The translations under genes were made by a program, and so were the position numbers. The notes under the pieces are model-generated. The model made no database searches and had not been told where the DNA came from. It saw only the letters and a list, made by a program, of their open reading frames with translations. DNA of 64,000 bases from Clostridiales bacterium (GTDB lineage Bacteria; Bacillota; Clostridia; Oscillospirales; Oscillospiraceae), in the NCBI GenBank assembly GCA_902362775.1, contig CABIXV010000001.1, positions 88,520-152,519 of the forward strand. The letters run 5' to 3'. Position 1 is the first letter of the stretch. Each line of letters begins with the position of its first letter. Positions 27,392-35,689 of this stretch are shown here, in pieces.

Positions 27392-28453
27392 TTATCCCAG
27401 TTCCGGCTCCGGGAGCACACCCTGCGCTCCCGCTTCTTTCCCTTCCAGCGCAGATACGATCCGGACGATTCGACCGCCGTCCGCATTTCCGTCCAGTCCT
27501 GCCAGATATTCTCCTTCTCCCACTGTCCAAATATTTCCTTCCCATTGGTCGAGGCTGTTGAGATCCAGGCCCGTTCTCTCAAGCAGTTCCCCGTCCGCCA
27601 CCAAAGAGATCCTGACATCGTATCCCTCTGTCTCCGCGTCAATCTGCTCCAGCAAGGCCAACGCCAAATCAGTCACAGCCTGCCTGTCCCCCGCCGGGCC
27701 GTCGGTAATCACATCCAGATTTCCCCGGCTGGGATAGGCCCAGCACTCCAGCACGATCTCATCAAATCCCAAGGCAGCCAGTTCCCCACACAGGCCGGCG
27801 ACATAGGCCTGTCCTTCGGCCTTAGCCGGGTCCAGCCAGCGCAGTCCCAACTCGTCCCTCCAGTTGCCGTAGCTGGCCCGGAGGGCCACTGCGTTATTTT
27901 GATAGGGCAGAGTATTATCCCGGAAACAGCACAGCCTGGCCACCGTGTAGACCTCGCCCTGGTTCCATGCGGTCAGGGCGTCGTTGACCGACTGGTCCTG
28001 CCCGCTGACTCCGGCCGCTACGGCCAAGGGCTGCTGGGACACCCAGTTCAGCTGGCCCTCCCTGCCCTTCATCTGTAGGATCAGGGCATTAGCTCCGGCC
28101 TCCTCCATGCTTCCGACCGCGGTGCCGTCCAGCACGGCGGACAAGGGCAGTTGAAGGGCCGCCGTAAGGGCGCGCTCCGGCTCCTGCTCAGGCTCCTCCC
28201 GCCGCTCTGAATCCGAGGGTTGGATCACCACGCTGATGTCTCCAATATCGGGCTCCTCCTTCCCTGGGCGGAGGGCCTGAGGCAGTTGAAACTGAAGGCC
28301 CCGGTCCGTCTGGACAATATATTTCTGACCGAAAAATAGTCCCGCCAGCACCAAAATCACCAACACGGTCAGGACGACCGCGATCAATCTCAATATATCG
28401 GTCAGCGTTCTGCGGCCGCGATAGCCGCCAAAACCACCCTTTTTTCGGGACAT
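27392..28453 (-). CDS. Membrane-anchored putative glycoside-hydrolase-like TIM-barrel protein
   Basis: A 353-aa protein. A basic N-terminus (RKKGGFGGYRGRR) is followed by one membrane helix (about 20-44), then an acidic linker (about 75-95) and an outward-facing domain. The segments ANALILQMKGREGQL, RDELGLRWLDPAKAEGQAYV and LGFDEIVLECWAYP resemble DUF4015-type (putative glycosyl hydrolase) TIM-barrels, in which DEI-type strand ends carry acidic residues. The substrate is unknown. It is transcribed alone from its own promoter. Cell-wall or surface-polysaccharide work would fit its topology, but this is inference. Confidence 0.7.
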   Translation of the reverse strand: MSRKKGGFGGYRGRRTLTDILRLIAVVLTVLVILVLAGLFFGQKYIVQTDRGLQFQLPQALRPGKEEPDIGDISVVIQPSDSERREEPEQEPERALTAALQLPLSAVLDGTAVGSMEEAGANALILQMKGREGQLNWVSQQPLAVAAGVSGQDQSVNDALTAWNQGEVYTVARLCCFRDNTLPYQNNAVALRASYGNWRDELGLRWLDPAKAEGQAYVAGLCGELAALGFDEIVLECWAYPSRGNLDVITDGPAGDRQAVTDLALALLEQIDAETEGYDVRISLVADGELLERTGLDLNSLDQWEGNIWTVGEGEYLAGLDGNADGGRIVRIVSALEGKEAGAQGVLPEPELG

Positions 28454-28524
28454 GGAGCCGTCCTCCTCTCGGGGGTAGGTGACATTTATTCCCTTTTGGG
28501 GAAAAAATACCCACTTTGTTTCTT

Positions 28525-28553
28525 ATTATAGCAACTTTTTGTTTCTTTGACAA
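28525..28553 (-). promoter_or_regulatory. Promoter of the TIM-barrel protein gene
   Basis: TTGTCA (28553-28548), a 17-base spacer ending in TGC, and TATAAT (28530-28525) on the minus strand, about 70 bases before the start codon. Confidence 0.8.
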
Positions 28554-28628
28554 CCGGGTTCTTTTTGTTGTTATTTGTCAGGGGGCTGGGCTTGGTCCGC
28601 CCTTTTATGCTTTTCGTAAAAAGCCAGG

Positions 28629-28660
28629 CGGGAGGAGAGACTTTTCTGCCTCTCCTCCCG
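28629..28660 (-). terminator. Terminator of the azlC-azlD-pheA-SDR operon
   Basis: Perfect 11-base arms (CGGGAGGAGAG at 28629-28639 and its complement at 28650-28660) are followed on the minus strand by CCTGGCTTTTT. It lies five bases after the SDR stop. Confidence 0.8.
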
Positions 28661-28664
28661 CTCT

Positions 28665-29402
28665 TTAGACCGCCATGCCGCCATCCACGCCCAGGACCTG
28701 GCCCGTGACAAAGGAAGACTGCTCGGAGGCCAGAAAGAAAATTGCCCGAGCCACCTCCTCCGGATCACCGGTCCGGCACAGAGGTGTCTGATCTGCCAGA
28801 GCGTCCATATCCGCCTGGGACAGATGCCGGTTCATATCCGTTCGGATAACACCAGGGGCCACACAGTTGACCCGAATGTTGGAGGGCCCCAGTTCCTTGG
28901 CCAGAGCCTTCGTCAGACCAATGACCCCCGCCTTAGCGGCAGAATAGGGTGCCTCACAGGACGCTCCCGTGGTTCCCCACATGGAGGAAATGGTGACAAT
29001 CGCGCCCTGCCGCCGCCGGACAAAGGAGGGGACGGCCCCCCGTATGGTATAAAAGACGCCGTCCAGATCTATCCCCATCAGGCGCCGCCATTCATCGCCG
29101 CTGGTATCTGTGACGAGCTGCTGGGGCAGGGCGATCCCAGCGCCGCACACCAGAGCGTCCAGAGTGGCGAGAGCTTCTTCCGCCCGAGCAGGAAGGGCAG
29201 AGGCCTGATCCGGGCAGGCCAGATCCGCGCCCAGGGCTACGGCACAGGTCCCCATCTCCCGCAGCTCCCGCACCAGCTCCAGGGCAAGGTCCTCCCGCTC
29301 GTGGTAGTGGACCGCCACCTGCCAGCCCTGCTCTCCAAAGTACCGGGCGGTGGCGGCTCCGATGCCCCGTGAGGCCCCGGTAATCAGCACAGTGTTGGCC
29401 AT
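28665..29402 (-). CDS. Short-chain dehydrogenase, possibly EF-P 5-aminopentanone reductase (YmfI-like)
   Basis: A 245-aa classical SDR. The NADP-binding GASRGIG lies at residues 8-14, the N-A-G motif is VCGAGIA, and the catalytic Ser/Tyr/Lys are within ISSMWGTTGASCEAPYSAAKAG. The WG..GASCE motif beside the active site is typical of YmfI-type reductases, which modify elongation factor P in Bacillus; FabG-like ketoacyl reductase is the alternative. It lies 19 bases after pheA and is the last gene of the azlC-azlD-pheA operon. No fatty-acid genes are nearby, which weakens a FabG role. Confidence 0.8.
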   Translation of the reverse strand: MANTVLITGASRGIGAATARYFGEQGWQVAVHYHEREDLALELVRELREMGTCAVALGADLACPDQASALPARAEEALATLDALVCGAGIALPQQLVTDTSGDEWRRLMGIDLDGVFYTIRGAVPSFVRRRQGAIVTISSMWGTTGASCEAPYSAAKAGVIGLTKALAKELGPSNIRVNCVAPGVIRTDMNRHLSQADMDALADQTPLCRTGDPEEVARAIFFLASEQSSFVTGQVLGVDGGMAV

Positions 29403-29421
29403 CTGCTCTCCTCCTTGTTCG

Positions 29422-30399
29422 TTATCCCTCTGTCAGGCTGTTTTTGAAGTTGCCCAGTACCCGGAGATAGGAGGTGGATCGGGACAGTTCCTCCAGGGCC
29501 TCCTCCATCCCCGGTCCGGTAAGGGAGCCGGAGAACTCCATGAAAAAAAGGTACTCCCACCGCTTGTCCGGCATGGGTCTGGACTCGATCTTCATCAGGT
29601 TGAGCCCGTGGAGCAGGAACACCGTCAAAATACGCTGCAAACTTCCCACCTGGTGAGGGACGGAAAGCAGGACGGCGATCTTGTCCGCTCCGGGGCGCAG
29701 TTCCATCACCGGGGAGGTGACTACGAAGCGGGTAGTATTTCCGCTGTTGTGGTTGGTGCCCCGGTACAGGATATCCAGCCCATAGAGCTCTGCCGCCCGT
29801 GCCGAGCCGATGGCGGCCTTGGTAATGTCTCCGGTCTGGGCCACATACTGGGCGCTGCCCGCCGTGTCCCCAAAAGGGATCTGTTCCCATTCCGGGTGGC
29901 GGGACAGAAAACGGTCGCTCTGGAACAGGCCCTGCTCATGGGAGTAGATCTGGGTAATGGTGTCCAGACTCGCTCCCCTGGGTGCCATCAGACAGTGCTC
30001 CACCCTAACGGTGTCCTCCCCTATGATATAGTGCTGATATTGGGTCAGCAGCTCATATACCTGGCGGATAGCGCCGGTGGAGCTGTTCTCGATGGGGAGG
30101 ACAGCATAGTCCGCTTCCCCCCGATGGACGGCTTCAAAGACATCCTCAAAGCGGGCCAGCCCCTGACAGCGGGCCTCCTTCCCAAAGAAGGTGAGGGCGG
30201 CCATCTCGCTGTACGCTCCGGCTACTCCCTGATAGACCACTCTGGGCTGGGATACCGGGCAGCGGGCGGCCTCCATAGCCCGCCTGCACTGGTCGTAGCC
30301 GGTACTCCCAGATTCCGGCCCGGCCACCAGTTCCAGGCGCCGGCGGAGCAGCCGCTCTATCTCCCGGTCCAAATGGGCCAGTTCTTCTGTCTCTCTCAT
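29422..30399 (-). CDS. pheA: Prephenate dehydratase with short chorismate-mutase-like N-terminus
   Basis: A 325-aa enzyme of phenylalanine synthesis (prephenate to phenylpyruvate). The dehydratase domain starts near residue 53 (VVYQGVAGAYSEMAALTFFG) and contains LPIENSSTGAI and the catalytic NTTRFVV (residues 221-227). A regulatory ACT domain follows (SVPHQVGSLQRIL ... LMKIESRPMPDKRWEYLFF, the phenylalanine-binding ESRP). The first 45 residues (HLDREIERLLRRRLELV) look like the first helix of an AroQ chorismate mutase but are only about half the usual domain length. It follows azlD by 32 bases. Confidence 0.9.
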   Translation of the reverse strand: MRETEELAHLDREIERLLRRRLELVAGPESGSTGYDQCRRAMEAARCPVSQPRVVYQGVAGAYSEMAALTFFGKEARCQGLARFEDVFEAVHRGEADYAVLPIENSSTGAIRQVYELLTQYQHYIIGEDTVRVEHCLMAPRGASLDTITQIYSHEQGLFQSDRFLSRHPEWEQIPFGDTAGSAQYVAQTGDITKAAIGSARAAELYGLDILYRGTNHNSGNTTRFVVTSPVMELRPGADKIAVLLSVPHQVGSLQRILTVFLLHGLNLMKIESRPMPDKRWEYLFFMEFSGSLTGPGMEEALEELSRSTSYLRVLGNFKNSLTEG

Positions 30400-30431
30400 A
30401 TCGTTTCCTCTCGTTCCTCACATCGTCAACA

Positions 30432-30770
30432 TCAGTTGAACACGCCCTGCACCAGCACCATATACAGCACCGTCGCCCCAAAAATGGACAGCAGGTCATT
30501 CCCCTTCCACAGATGGAGGAGCACTGCCGCGGCGCTGGCCAGCAGGGCGGGGACCCAGCCCGCTGGTGTGGCAAAGGATACTCCCTTCAAACAATATACG
30601 ATGAGCATGGCGATGACTGCCGGGGGTAACACCCGCCCCAGATAGAGCACCACCTTTGGAGGCTCTCCTCCCCGGTCAAACAGGAGGAAGGGCAGAGCCC
30701 TGGTCAAAAAGGTGACCACCGCCATCACCGCGATGGCGGCCAGGGCCTGTCCCGTTGTCATCGTGGTCAT
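30432..30770 (-). CDS. azlD: Branched-chain amino acid exporter subunit AzlD
   Basis: A 112-aa AzlD-type membrane protein with about four hydrophobic helices and the family segment VVTFLTRALPFLLF near the N-terminus. It is the small partner of AzlC in the LIV-E export family. The ATG at 30770 overlaps the azlC stop by four bases (ATGA). The frame is open further upstream inside azlC, but this start matches the family length. Confidence 0.9.
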   Translation of the reverse strand: MTTMTTGQALAAIAVMAVVTFLTRALPFLLFDRGGEPPKVVLYLGRVLPPAVIAMLIVYCLKGVSFATPAGWVPALLASAAAVLLHLWKGNDLLSIFGATVLYMVLVQGVFN

Positions 30771-31492
30771 CGGGCCCCCTCCTCTCTCACCGCAGCAGGC
30801 CTTCTCCGCCCCTGCTCCTCCAGAGTGGGACGGAGAAGCACCAGGACGGCCACCATAATTCCCAAGGCAGGCAGCAGCATCTCCTCCGCCCCCACAGCCA
30901 GCAGGCTGACCAGAGTGGCCGCTCCGCCCAGCAGAGCAGGCAGATGGCTGCCGGCGGTCCTCCATTGGCCCACGGCGATGACCAGGAATAGGGCGGTCAT
31001 GGCAAAATCCACTCCCGTGGTGTCAAAGCCCAGCGCGGCCCCCAACAGAGAGCCGATCACAGAACCCAGCACCCAGTAGCTCTGGTCCAGCAGGGCGACA
31101 GCAAAGTAGTAATCGTGCTCCTTCACCCCCTGGGGCACCTTGGCCGAACTAAGCAACGCATAGGTCTCATCCGTCAGGGAAAAAATCATATAAAGCTTCC
31201 GGCGGCCCATGCCCCGAAATTTCTCCAGCATGGACAGGCCATAGACCAGATGCCGGAAATTGACCATCAGAGTCAGAAAGGCCGTCTGGCCTAGAGTCGC
31301 CCCCGTAGCCAACAGGGAAACCCCCAAATACTGCCCAGAGCCTGCGTATATGGTCATGCTCATCAGAATGGCCCAGCCTACGCCATAGCCCTCTGACTGG
31401 AGCATCAGCCCGAAGGCCATCCCGATAGCCAGATACCCCATCAACACCGGTACCGTGGCGGGGAAAGCCGCTTTTAACGTTTTTCGGTCCAT
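30767..31492 (-). CDS. azlC: Branched-chain amino acid exporter subunit AzlC
   Basis: A 241-aa AzlC-type permease with six to seven membrane segments. The family blocks PVLMGYLAIGMAFGLML, AILMSMTIYAGSGQYLGVSLL and NFRHLVYGLSM are clear. AzlC and AzlD together export branched-chain amino acids or analogues. It is the first gene of the azlC-azlD-pheA-SDR operon. GAGGTGG lies about 10 bases before the ATG. Confidence 0.93.
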   Translation of the reverse strand: MDRKTLKAAFPATVPVLMGYLAIGMAFGLMLQSEGYGVGWAILMSMTIYAGSGQYLGVSLLATGATLGQTAFLTLMVNFRHLVYGLSMLEKFRGMGRRKLYMIFSLTDETYALLSSAKVPQGVKEHDYYFAVALLDQSYWVLGSVIGSLLGAALGFDTTGVDFAMTALFLVIAVGQWRTAGSHLPALLGGAATLVSLLAVGAEEMLLPALGIMVAVLVLLRPTLEEQGRRRPAAVREEGAR

Positions 31493-31629
31493 CGTCGTTA
31501 ATCCACCTCGTTACGACATACTATCTTAGGTATTTTAACCGTTTTGCCCCATGGGCGCAAGCCCCAGTGTGGCACAAGAAACCTCTATTTTTGCGCCTTA
31601 ATTTTATGTAAAGATTTACAACATCTCTC

Positions 31630-31657
31630 TTGATTTTTTCTTTTCTCTTTCTATAAT
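31630..31657 (+). promoter_or_regulatory. Promoter of the lipid kinase gene
   Basis: TTGATT (31630-31635), a 16-base spacer and TATAAT (31652-31657). The region 31493-31741 between the divergent azlC and kinase genes is AT-rich. A weaker leftward candidate, TTGCGC-17-TAAAAT, about 31531-31559, may serve azlC. Confidence 0.7.
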
Positions 31658-31741
31658 AATACTACTATTAATATTAATCAGGCTGGTCCACCAAGCCCAG
31701 GCTGTTTTCCTATAAAATCTGACAGGCAAGGAGGGATCGTT

Positions 31742-32632
31742 TTGAAGGAAGCTCTCTTGATCTATAACCCCACATCCGGGAAAGGACAGCTGCCCGGCAG
31801 TCTTTCTCCGGTCTTAGACGTCTTTACCAAGGCTGGGTGGCTGGTCACTGTCTACCCCACCCAGTGCAAGGGGGACGCTGTCCGAGCCGCCAAAGAGCTG
31901 GGTCCCCGTTTCCAACGGGTGGTATGTGCCGGCGGCGATGGCACTTTAAGCGAAACTGTAACCGGGCTGATGGAGTTGTCCGCCCCACCCATGCTGGGAT
32001 ATATTCCTTCCGGCTCCACCAATGACTGCGCTACCACCCTAAATCTCCCCCGCTCCCCGATTAAATCCGCTGCCGTCGCCGCCGGCGAAGGCGAGCCCTT
32101 TCACATTGACATTGGAAAACTCAATGGGCAGCCCTTTGTCTATGTGGCCGCCTTCGGCGCGTTTACCCATGTGGCCTACGCCACTCCCCAGGATCTGAAA
32201 AACACATTTGGCCATCTGGCCTATGTGGTAGAGGGCATTGCCTCTCTGCCCACCATCTCCCCCTACCATCTTAAAGTAGAATACGATGGTCAGGTTCTGG
32301 AGGATGACTTTTACTTCGGCATGGTGCGCAACGCCCTGTCCATCGGCGGCATCAAGCTGCCTCAACAGGACGTAGAGCTGGATGACGGACTGTTCGAGGT
32401 AGATCTGGTCAAAAAGCCGGTCAGTCTGGCCGATGTCACCGATGGCTTCCAGACTCTGTTCGCTCAGAATCCGGTGGGGGCCGGCTCCCGCATCCATTTC
32501 CAGGCTTCCCAGCTTACCTTTTCCTCTGACCAGCCCATTCCCTGGACCATTGACGGGGAGTATGGCGGCGACCAGCTGGTCAACCAGGTGGTCAACTGCC
32601 GTCAGGCTTTGACTGTTATCCGAGGGAAATAA
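31742..32632 (+). CDS. Diacylglycerol kinase family lipid kinase (DgkB/YegS type)
   Basis: A 296-aa lipid kinase of the DAGK catalytic family that phosphorylates diacylglycerol or a related lipid at the membrane surface. It has LIYNPTSGKG at the N-terminus, the nucleotide loop VCAGGDGTLSE, and GYIPSGSTNDCATTL; the C-terminal beta-sandwich is typical. It starts with TTG at 31742, well placed after AAGGAGGG. It is a single-gene transcript with its own promoter, and a terminator begins at its stop codon. Confidence 0.88.
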   Translation: MKEALLIYNPTSGKGQLPGSLSPVLDVFTKAGWLVTVYPTQCKGDAVRAAKELGPRFQRVVCAGGDGTLSETVTGLMELSAPPMLGYIPSGSTNDCATTLNLPRSPIKSAAVAAGEGEPFHIDIGKLNGQPFVYVAAFGAFTHVAYATPQDLKNTFGHLAYVVEGIASLPTISPYHLKVEYDGQVLEDDFYFGMVRNALSIGGIKLPQQDVELDDGLFEVDLVKKPVSLADVTDGFQTLFAQNPVGAGSRIHFQASQLTFSSDQPIPWTIDGEYGGDQLVNQVVNCRQALTVIRGK

Positions 32633-32669
32633 GAAGCTGCCTCTGATTAAAAATCGGAGGCAACTTCTT
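32631..32669. terminator. Bidirectional terminator between lipid kinase and AEC transporter
   Basis: A 17-base imperfect stem, AAGAAGCTGCCTCTGAT (32631-32647) with ATCGGAGGCAACTTCTT (32653-32669), sits between two converging genes and overlaps both stop codons. Confidence 0.75.
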
Positions 32670-33600
32670 ACGTTGTCAGCATTTGGAATAAAACGATCAT
32701 CGGCGGCATAGTGGCGGCACACAATACCGAGGTCACCACGTTTATAGAGGAGGTGTACCGGCTCTCCGCGCTCTTATAGAGCTGGGCCATCTGGGTCAAC
32801 GTAGCGGCTGCCGGACCTATCGCGCACAGCAGGCTGACCAGTAGGATCTGGCTATGTCCCCAGACCCGCTCTACTCCCCACAATAGAGCCACTACCAGCA
32901 ATGGCAGAATGATCAACCTTAGGAAAACGACCCGGTATATCCCCTGCGAGGAAAAAGCGGCCTTCAAGTCTGTTTCCGCCAGCAGAACACCCACCACCAC
33001 CATAGATAGGGGGCCCACACAGCTCCCCATAGAGGAAACAGCGGTACCCAACACACCAGGCAGGCGGATATGTAAGAAAAACAGTGCCATGCCCATCAGT
33101 ATGGCACAGAGGCAGGGGTTTTTCACCACTTTTTTTAGTGTGAGCCGGCCTTCGCCCCCCATAAGCTTCTGCCCATGGGTCCAGACTAAGAATCCCTGAA
33201 AGGCCATGTAGGAGCAGGTATAAATGACATATTCCTGCCCCAGCGTATTCAATACAATGGGAATAATCAGGTTTCCGGCGTTGCTGTATATGACCGAGGC
33301 CTTTTCTGCTGGGGTAAGCTGGCGCCCAGTCCTATCTAACAGCCAGCAGACAAGCCAAAATATTCCATGTATCAGAACCGCGATGGCCAGCGTCACTAAA
33401 AACGCCCCCAGGATATTTGGATCATAGTCTGTCTGAAAAGCATTCACCAAGGTACAGGGCAGGGCAATATAGAGCACCGCCTTGGAGAGCACCCGACTCT
33501 GGTCCCCAGTCAGGACCCCCGCTTTGGCGGCCAAAAAGCCAGCGGCGGCCATGAGCACCATGGCCAATATCTGCTCCATCAGCATCAGGCTTAGTTCCAT
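32668..33600 (-). CDS. AEC-family auxin-efflux-like transporter
   Basis: A 310-aa membrane transporter of the AEC (auxin efflux carrier/malonate permease) family with about ten helices. The segments LPCTLVNAFQTDYD and YSNAGNLIIPIVLNTLGQEYV (the central cross-over of the first repeat) are typical. The substrate is unknown; organic acids or amino acids are likely by family. I start at ATG 33600 with GAGGGG about 12 bases upstream, since the longer frame adds a basic, non-family stretch. The rsfS terminator lies upstream, so it has its own promoter, not identified. Confidence 0.85.
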   Translation of the reverse strand: MELSLMLMEQILAMVLMAAAGFLAAKAGVLTGDQSRVLSKAVLYIALPCTLVNAFQTDYDPNILGAFLVTLAIAVLIHGIFWLVCWLLDRTGRQLTPAEKASVIYSNAGNLIIPIVLNTLGQEYVIYTCSYMAFQGFLVWTHGQKLMGGEGRLTLKKVVKNPCLCAILMGMALFFLHIRLPGVLGTAVSSMGSCVGPLSMVVVGVLLAETDLKAAFSSQGIYRVVFLRLIILPLLVVALLWGVERVWGHSQILLVSLLCAIGPAAATLTQMAQLYKSAESRYTSSINVVTSVLCAATMPPMIVLFQMLTT

Positions 33601-33675
33601 GCTTATCCCATCCCCTCTTTTCCCTGTCCGTTTTATTCTAGGAAGTCTTTTCCCTTCCGTCAAGAGGAAATTCAA

Positions 33676-33712
33676 GAGGGGCGTTCCGGATATAACGACC
33701 GGAACACCCCTC
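33676..33712 (-). terminator. Terminator after rsfS
   Basis: The arms GAGGGGCGTTCCGG (33676-33689) and CCGGAACACCCCTC (33699-33712) pair with one mismatch, 13 bases past the rsfS stop. The following minus-strand sequence is TTGAATTTCC, a weak U-tract. Confidence 0.7.
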
Positions 33713-33724
33713 TGTTTTATACAT

Positions 33725-34084
33725 TTATTCCGACTTTAGCGCCTGTGCCAAGTCTATCTCCTGAGCGTCGCCCCACAGCCGCTCCAGGTCATAAAACTTT
33801 CGAGCTTCGTCGGTAAACACATGGACCACAACGGATGAGAAATCCATCAGCAGCCAGGTGCCGCCCCGGTGTCCCTCAATGTGGTGGACCTGCTCGCCAT
33901 TTTTCTCCATGGCCTCCTCACAGGCGTCTGACATCGCTTTCACCTGGGTGCTGGAGGTGGCGGTACACAGCACGAAGTAATCCGCCAGCGTGGTCAGCTC
34001 CTCGGTCTTGAGCACCTTGATATCCTGCCCCTTTTTCCCGTCCAGGGCCTTGGCCAGCGCGATGGCCATCTCATAAGAAGTCAA
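33725..34084 (-). CDS. rsfS: Ribosomal silencing factor RsfS
   Basis: A 119-aa RsfS/Iojap protein that binds ribosomal protein L14 and blocks subunit joining under starvation. Family blocks: DIKVLKTEELTTLADYFVLCTA, STQVKAMSDACEEAM, HIEGHRGGTWLLMDFSSVVVH (quoted as HIEGHRGGTWLLMDF and SSVVVH) and ARKFYDLERLWGDA. It is the last gene of the nadD-yqeK/LCP/rsfS run; the gene order nadD-yqeK-rsfS with an LCP gene inserted is common in Firmicutes. Confidence 0.95.
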   Translation of the reverse strand: MTSYEMAIALAKALDGKKGQDIKVLKTEELTTLADYFVLCTATSSTQVKAMSDACEEAMEKNGEQVHHIEGHRGGTWLLMDFSSVVVHVFTDEARKFYDLERLWGDAQEIDLAQALKSE

Positions 34085-34138
34085 TCTTCTTTCCCCTTTC
34101 TGCTTATATATTGTTGCTTGAAGCCGCTGTCTCCCCTT

Positions 34139-35689
34139 CTATGAAGGCCTGATATCCTGGGAGGGCGGCGGTTCCTCCTCCGTCTCCTGACTGGTGGAAC
34201 CGCTCCCCGGGTCGGGGAGCACGTCGTCCGGGTCGATGGTCACGATGGGCAGCGTATCAGTACCCGTTTCCCCCTCTTCGTCAGGGGGCTGGCCGGTACT
34301 GCCATTTCCTCCTTCTCCCTGAGAAGAGTCACCTTCCTGACCAATCCCTGTTTCCTCACCAGGGTTCTCGGCCCCTCCGCTGGGCTCCTCCACTGGGGGA
34401 ACATCAGGCGTTTCTTCCTCTTCTGTGGGCTCCTTCTCTTCCTCCTGAGGCTTCTGCGCCACTACAGGCTTGGCCATTCTAGAGTCCAACAGTGTACCGT
34501 TGGTCACACCGTAGCCCCCTCCACTCTTCTTATACATCAGCTGAAGGTCGCTGGACTGGATCTCCCCCACATAGGGATTGAGGCCGTCGTTGAGCAAGGG
34601 CAGCAGCTCCTTCTCATTGGCCAGCACCAGAGATGCCCCGTCATAGCTGACGCCTGTCCAGGGCAGGGAGACAAACGTCACGTTCTCTTCTACGTTCATC
34701 CCAATGGCCAGTTGGGCAAAGGCCAGAATATTGCCCACACTTAAATCGGTAGACACGTTTTCAGTGAATATCTGGGCCAGCGTCGGCAGCTTGAGGAGAA
34801 TATCCGGCTGGAGGCACTCCTTGATCACCGCTGTGAGGAAGTCCCGCTGGATAGCGGTCCGGCCGCTGTCCCCCAGGGCGTGGGTGCCATCGTTGTTCTT
34901 GCGGAAGCGGATAACCTCCATGGCGTCCTGGCCGTTCAACAGGCGGTACCCTGCCTCCTGGTGGATGTGCAGGTCCTGGCCAGGGGTTGGGTCGTCATAG
35001 TCCATATCAAAGGGCACCTCGAAATAGACTCCGCCAATGGCGTCCACCAGTTCCCCGACAGCCTCCCACTCCACCAGAACATAGAAGTCCGGGTAGATTC
35101 CAGTAAGGTGGCTCACCTCCTGCTTCAAGGCGGTCATTCCCTTTTCCACCCGCTCCTTCTCTGGCAGGTCGCTGGACCCCCGATTCCGGGTGTACACCAC
35201 ATTGAGCCGCTTCTGTGCGCCCCTTGTGGCGCTGGTGTTGATCATCGTGTCCCGGAGCAGGCTGATGGCATCGACAGTCTTATTCTTAGTGTCATAGGTC
35301 ACCAGCAGCATTGTGTCTGTGGAATTGCTCACCTGGTCTAAGCCAGCTACCAGGAAGGTATACACTCCCTCTCTTCGGCCGCTCATGGCCACCTGGGGCA
35401 GTTCCGCCCCGTCATAACTCAAATCAGAGGTGTCTCCCTGAGTCTGTCCTCCTGTGGTCTGGCCGGGCAGGTCCGACGTATCGGGCAGCTTGATCCAGGC
35501 GCTTAGAATCAGATAGCCCACAATGATCAGGATGGAGAGGAACACCGCGGTCTGTAAGGCGCGGTAGCGGATCTTCTCTCCCCGGCTCATCCCATGGACC
35601 CAAGCCCGGTACCGCGCCCAATATTCCCCCAAGGAAGCGCGCTCGGTCTGGACCTGTCGTTTTCCGTGTCTTCTGGTGTGTTCGCTCAT
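34139..35689 (-). CDS. LCP family cell-wall polymer ligase (LytR-CpsA-Psr)
   Basis: A 516-aa LytR-CpsA-Psr protein that attaches anionic polymers to peptidoglycan. It has a cytosolic basic N-terminus, one membrane helix (about 43-66), and an LCP domain (about 110-370) with VAGLDQVSNSTDTMLLVTYD, AISLLRDTMINTS, DFYVLVEWEAVGELVDAIGG (parts of the family core) and IRFRKNNDGTHALGDSGR with the phosphate-binding arginines. The last 115 residues are a Pro/Glu/Gly-rich tail, probably a wall-spanning spacer. The start overlaps the stop of nadD-yqeK by four bases. Confidence 0.93.
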   Translation of the reverse strand: MSEHTRRHGKRQVQTERASLGEYWARYRAWVHGMSRGEKIRYRALQTAVFLSILIIVGYLILSAWIKLPDTSDLPGQTTGGQTQGDTSDLSYDGAELPQVAMSGRREGVYTFLVAGLDQVSNSTDTMLLVTYDTKNKTVDAISLLRDTMINTSATRGAQKRLNVVYTRNRGSSDLPEKERVEKGMTALKQEVSHLTGIYPDFYVLVEWEAVGELVDAIGGVYFEVPFDMDYDDPTPGQDLHIHQEAGYRLLNGQDAMEVIRFRKNNDGTHALGDSGRTAIQRDFLTAVIKECLQPDILLKLPTLAQIFTENVSTDLSVGNILAFAQLAIGMNVEENVTFVSLPWTGVSYDGASLVLANEKELLPLLNDGLNPYVGEIQSSDLQLMYKKSGGGYGVTNGTLLDSRMAKPVVAQKPQEEEKEPTEEEETPDVPPVEEPSGGAENPGEETGIGQEGDSSQGEGGNGSTGQPPDEEGETGTDTLPIVTIDPDDVLPDPGSGSTSQETEEEPPPSQDIRPS

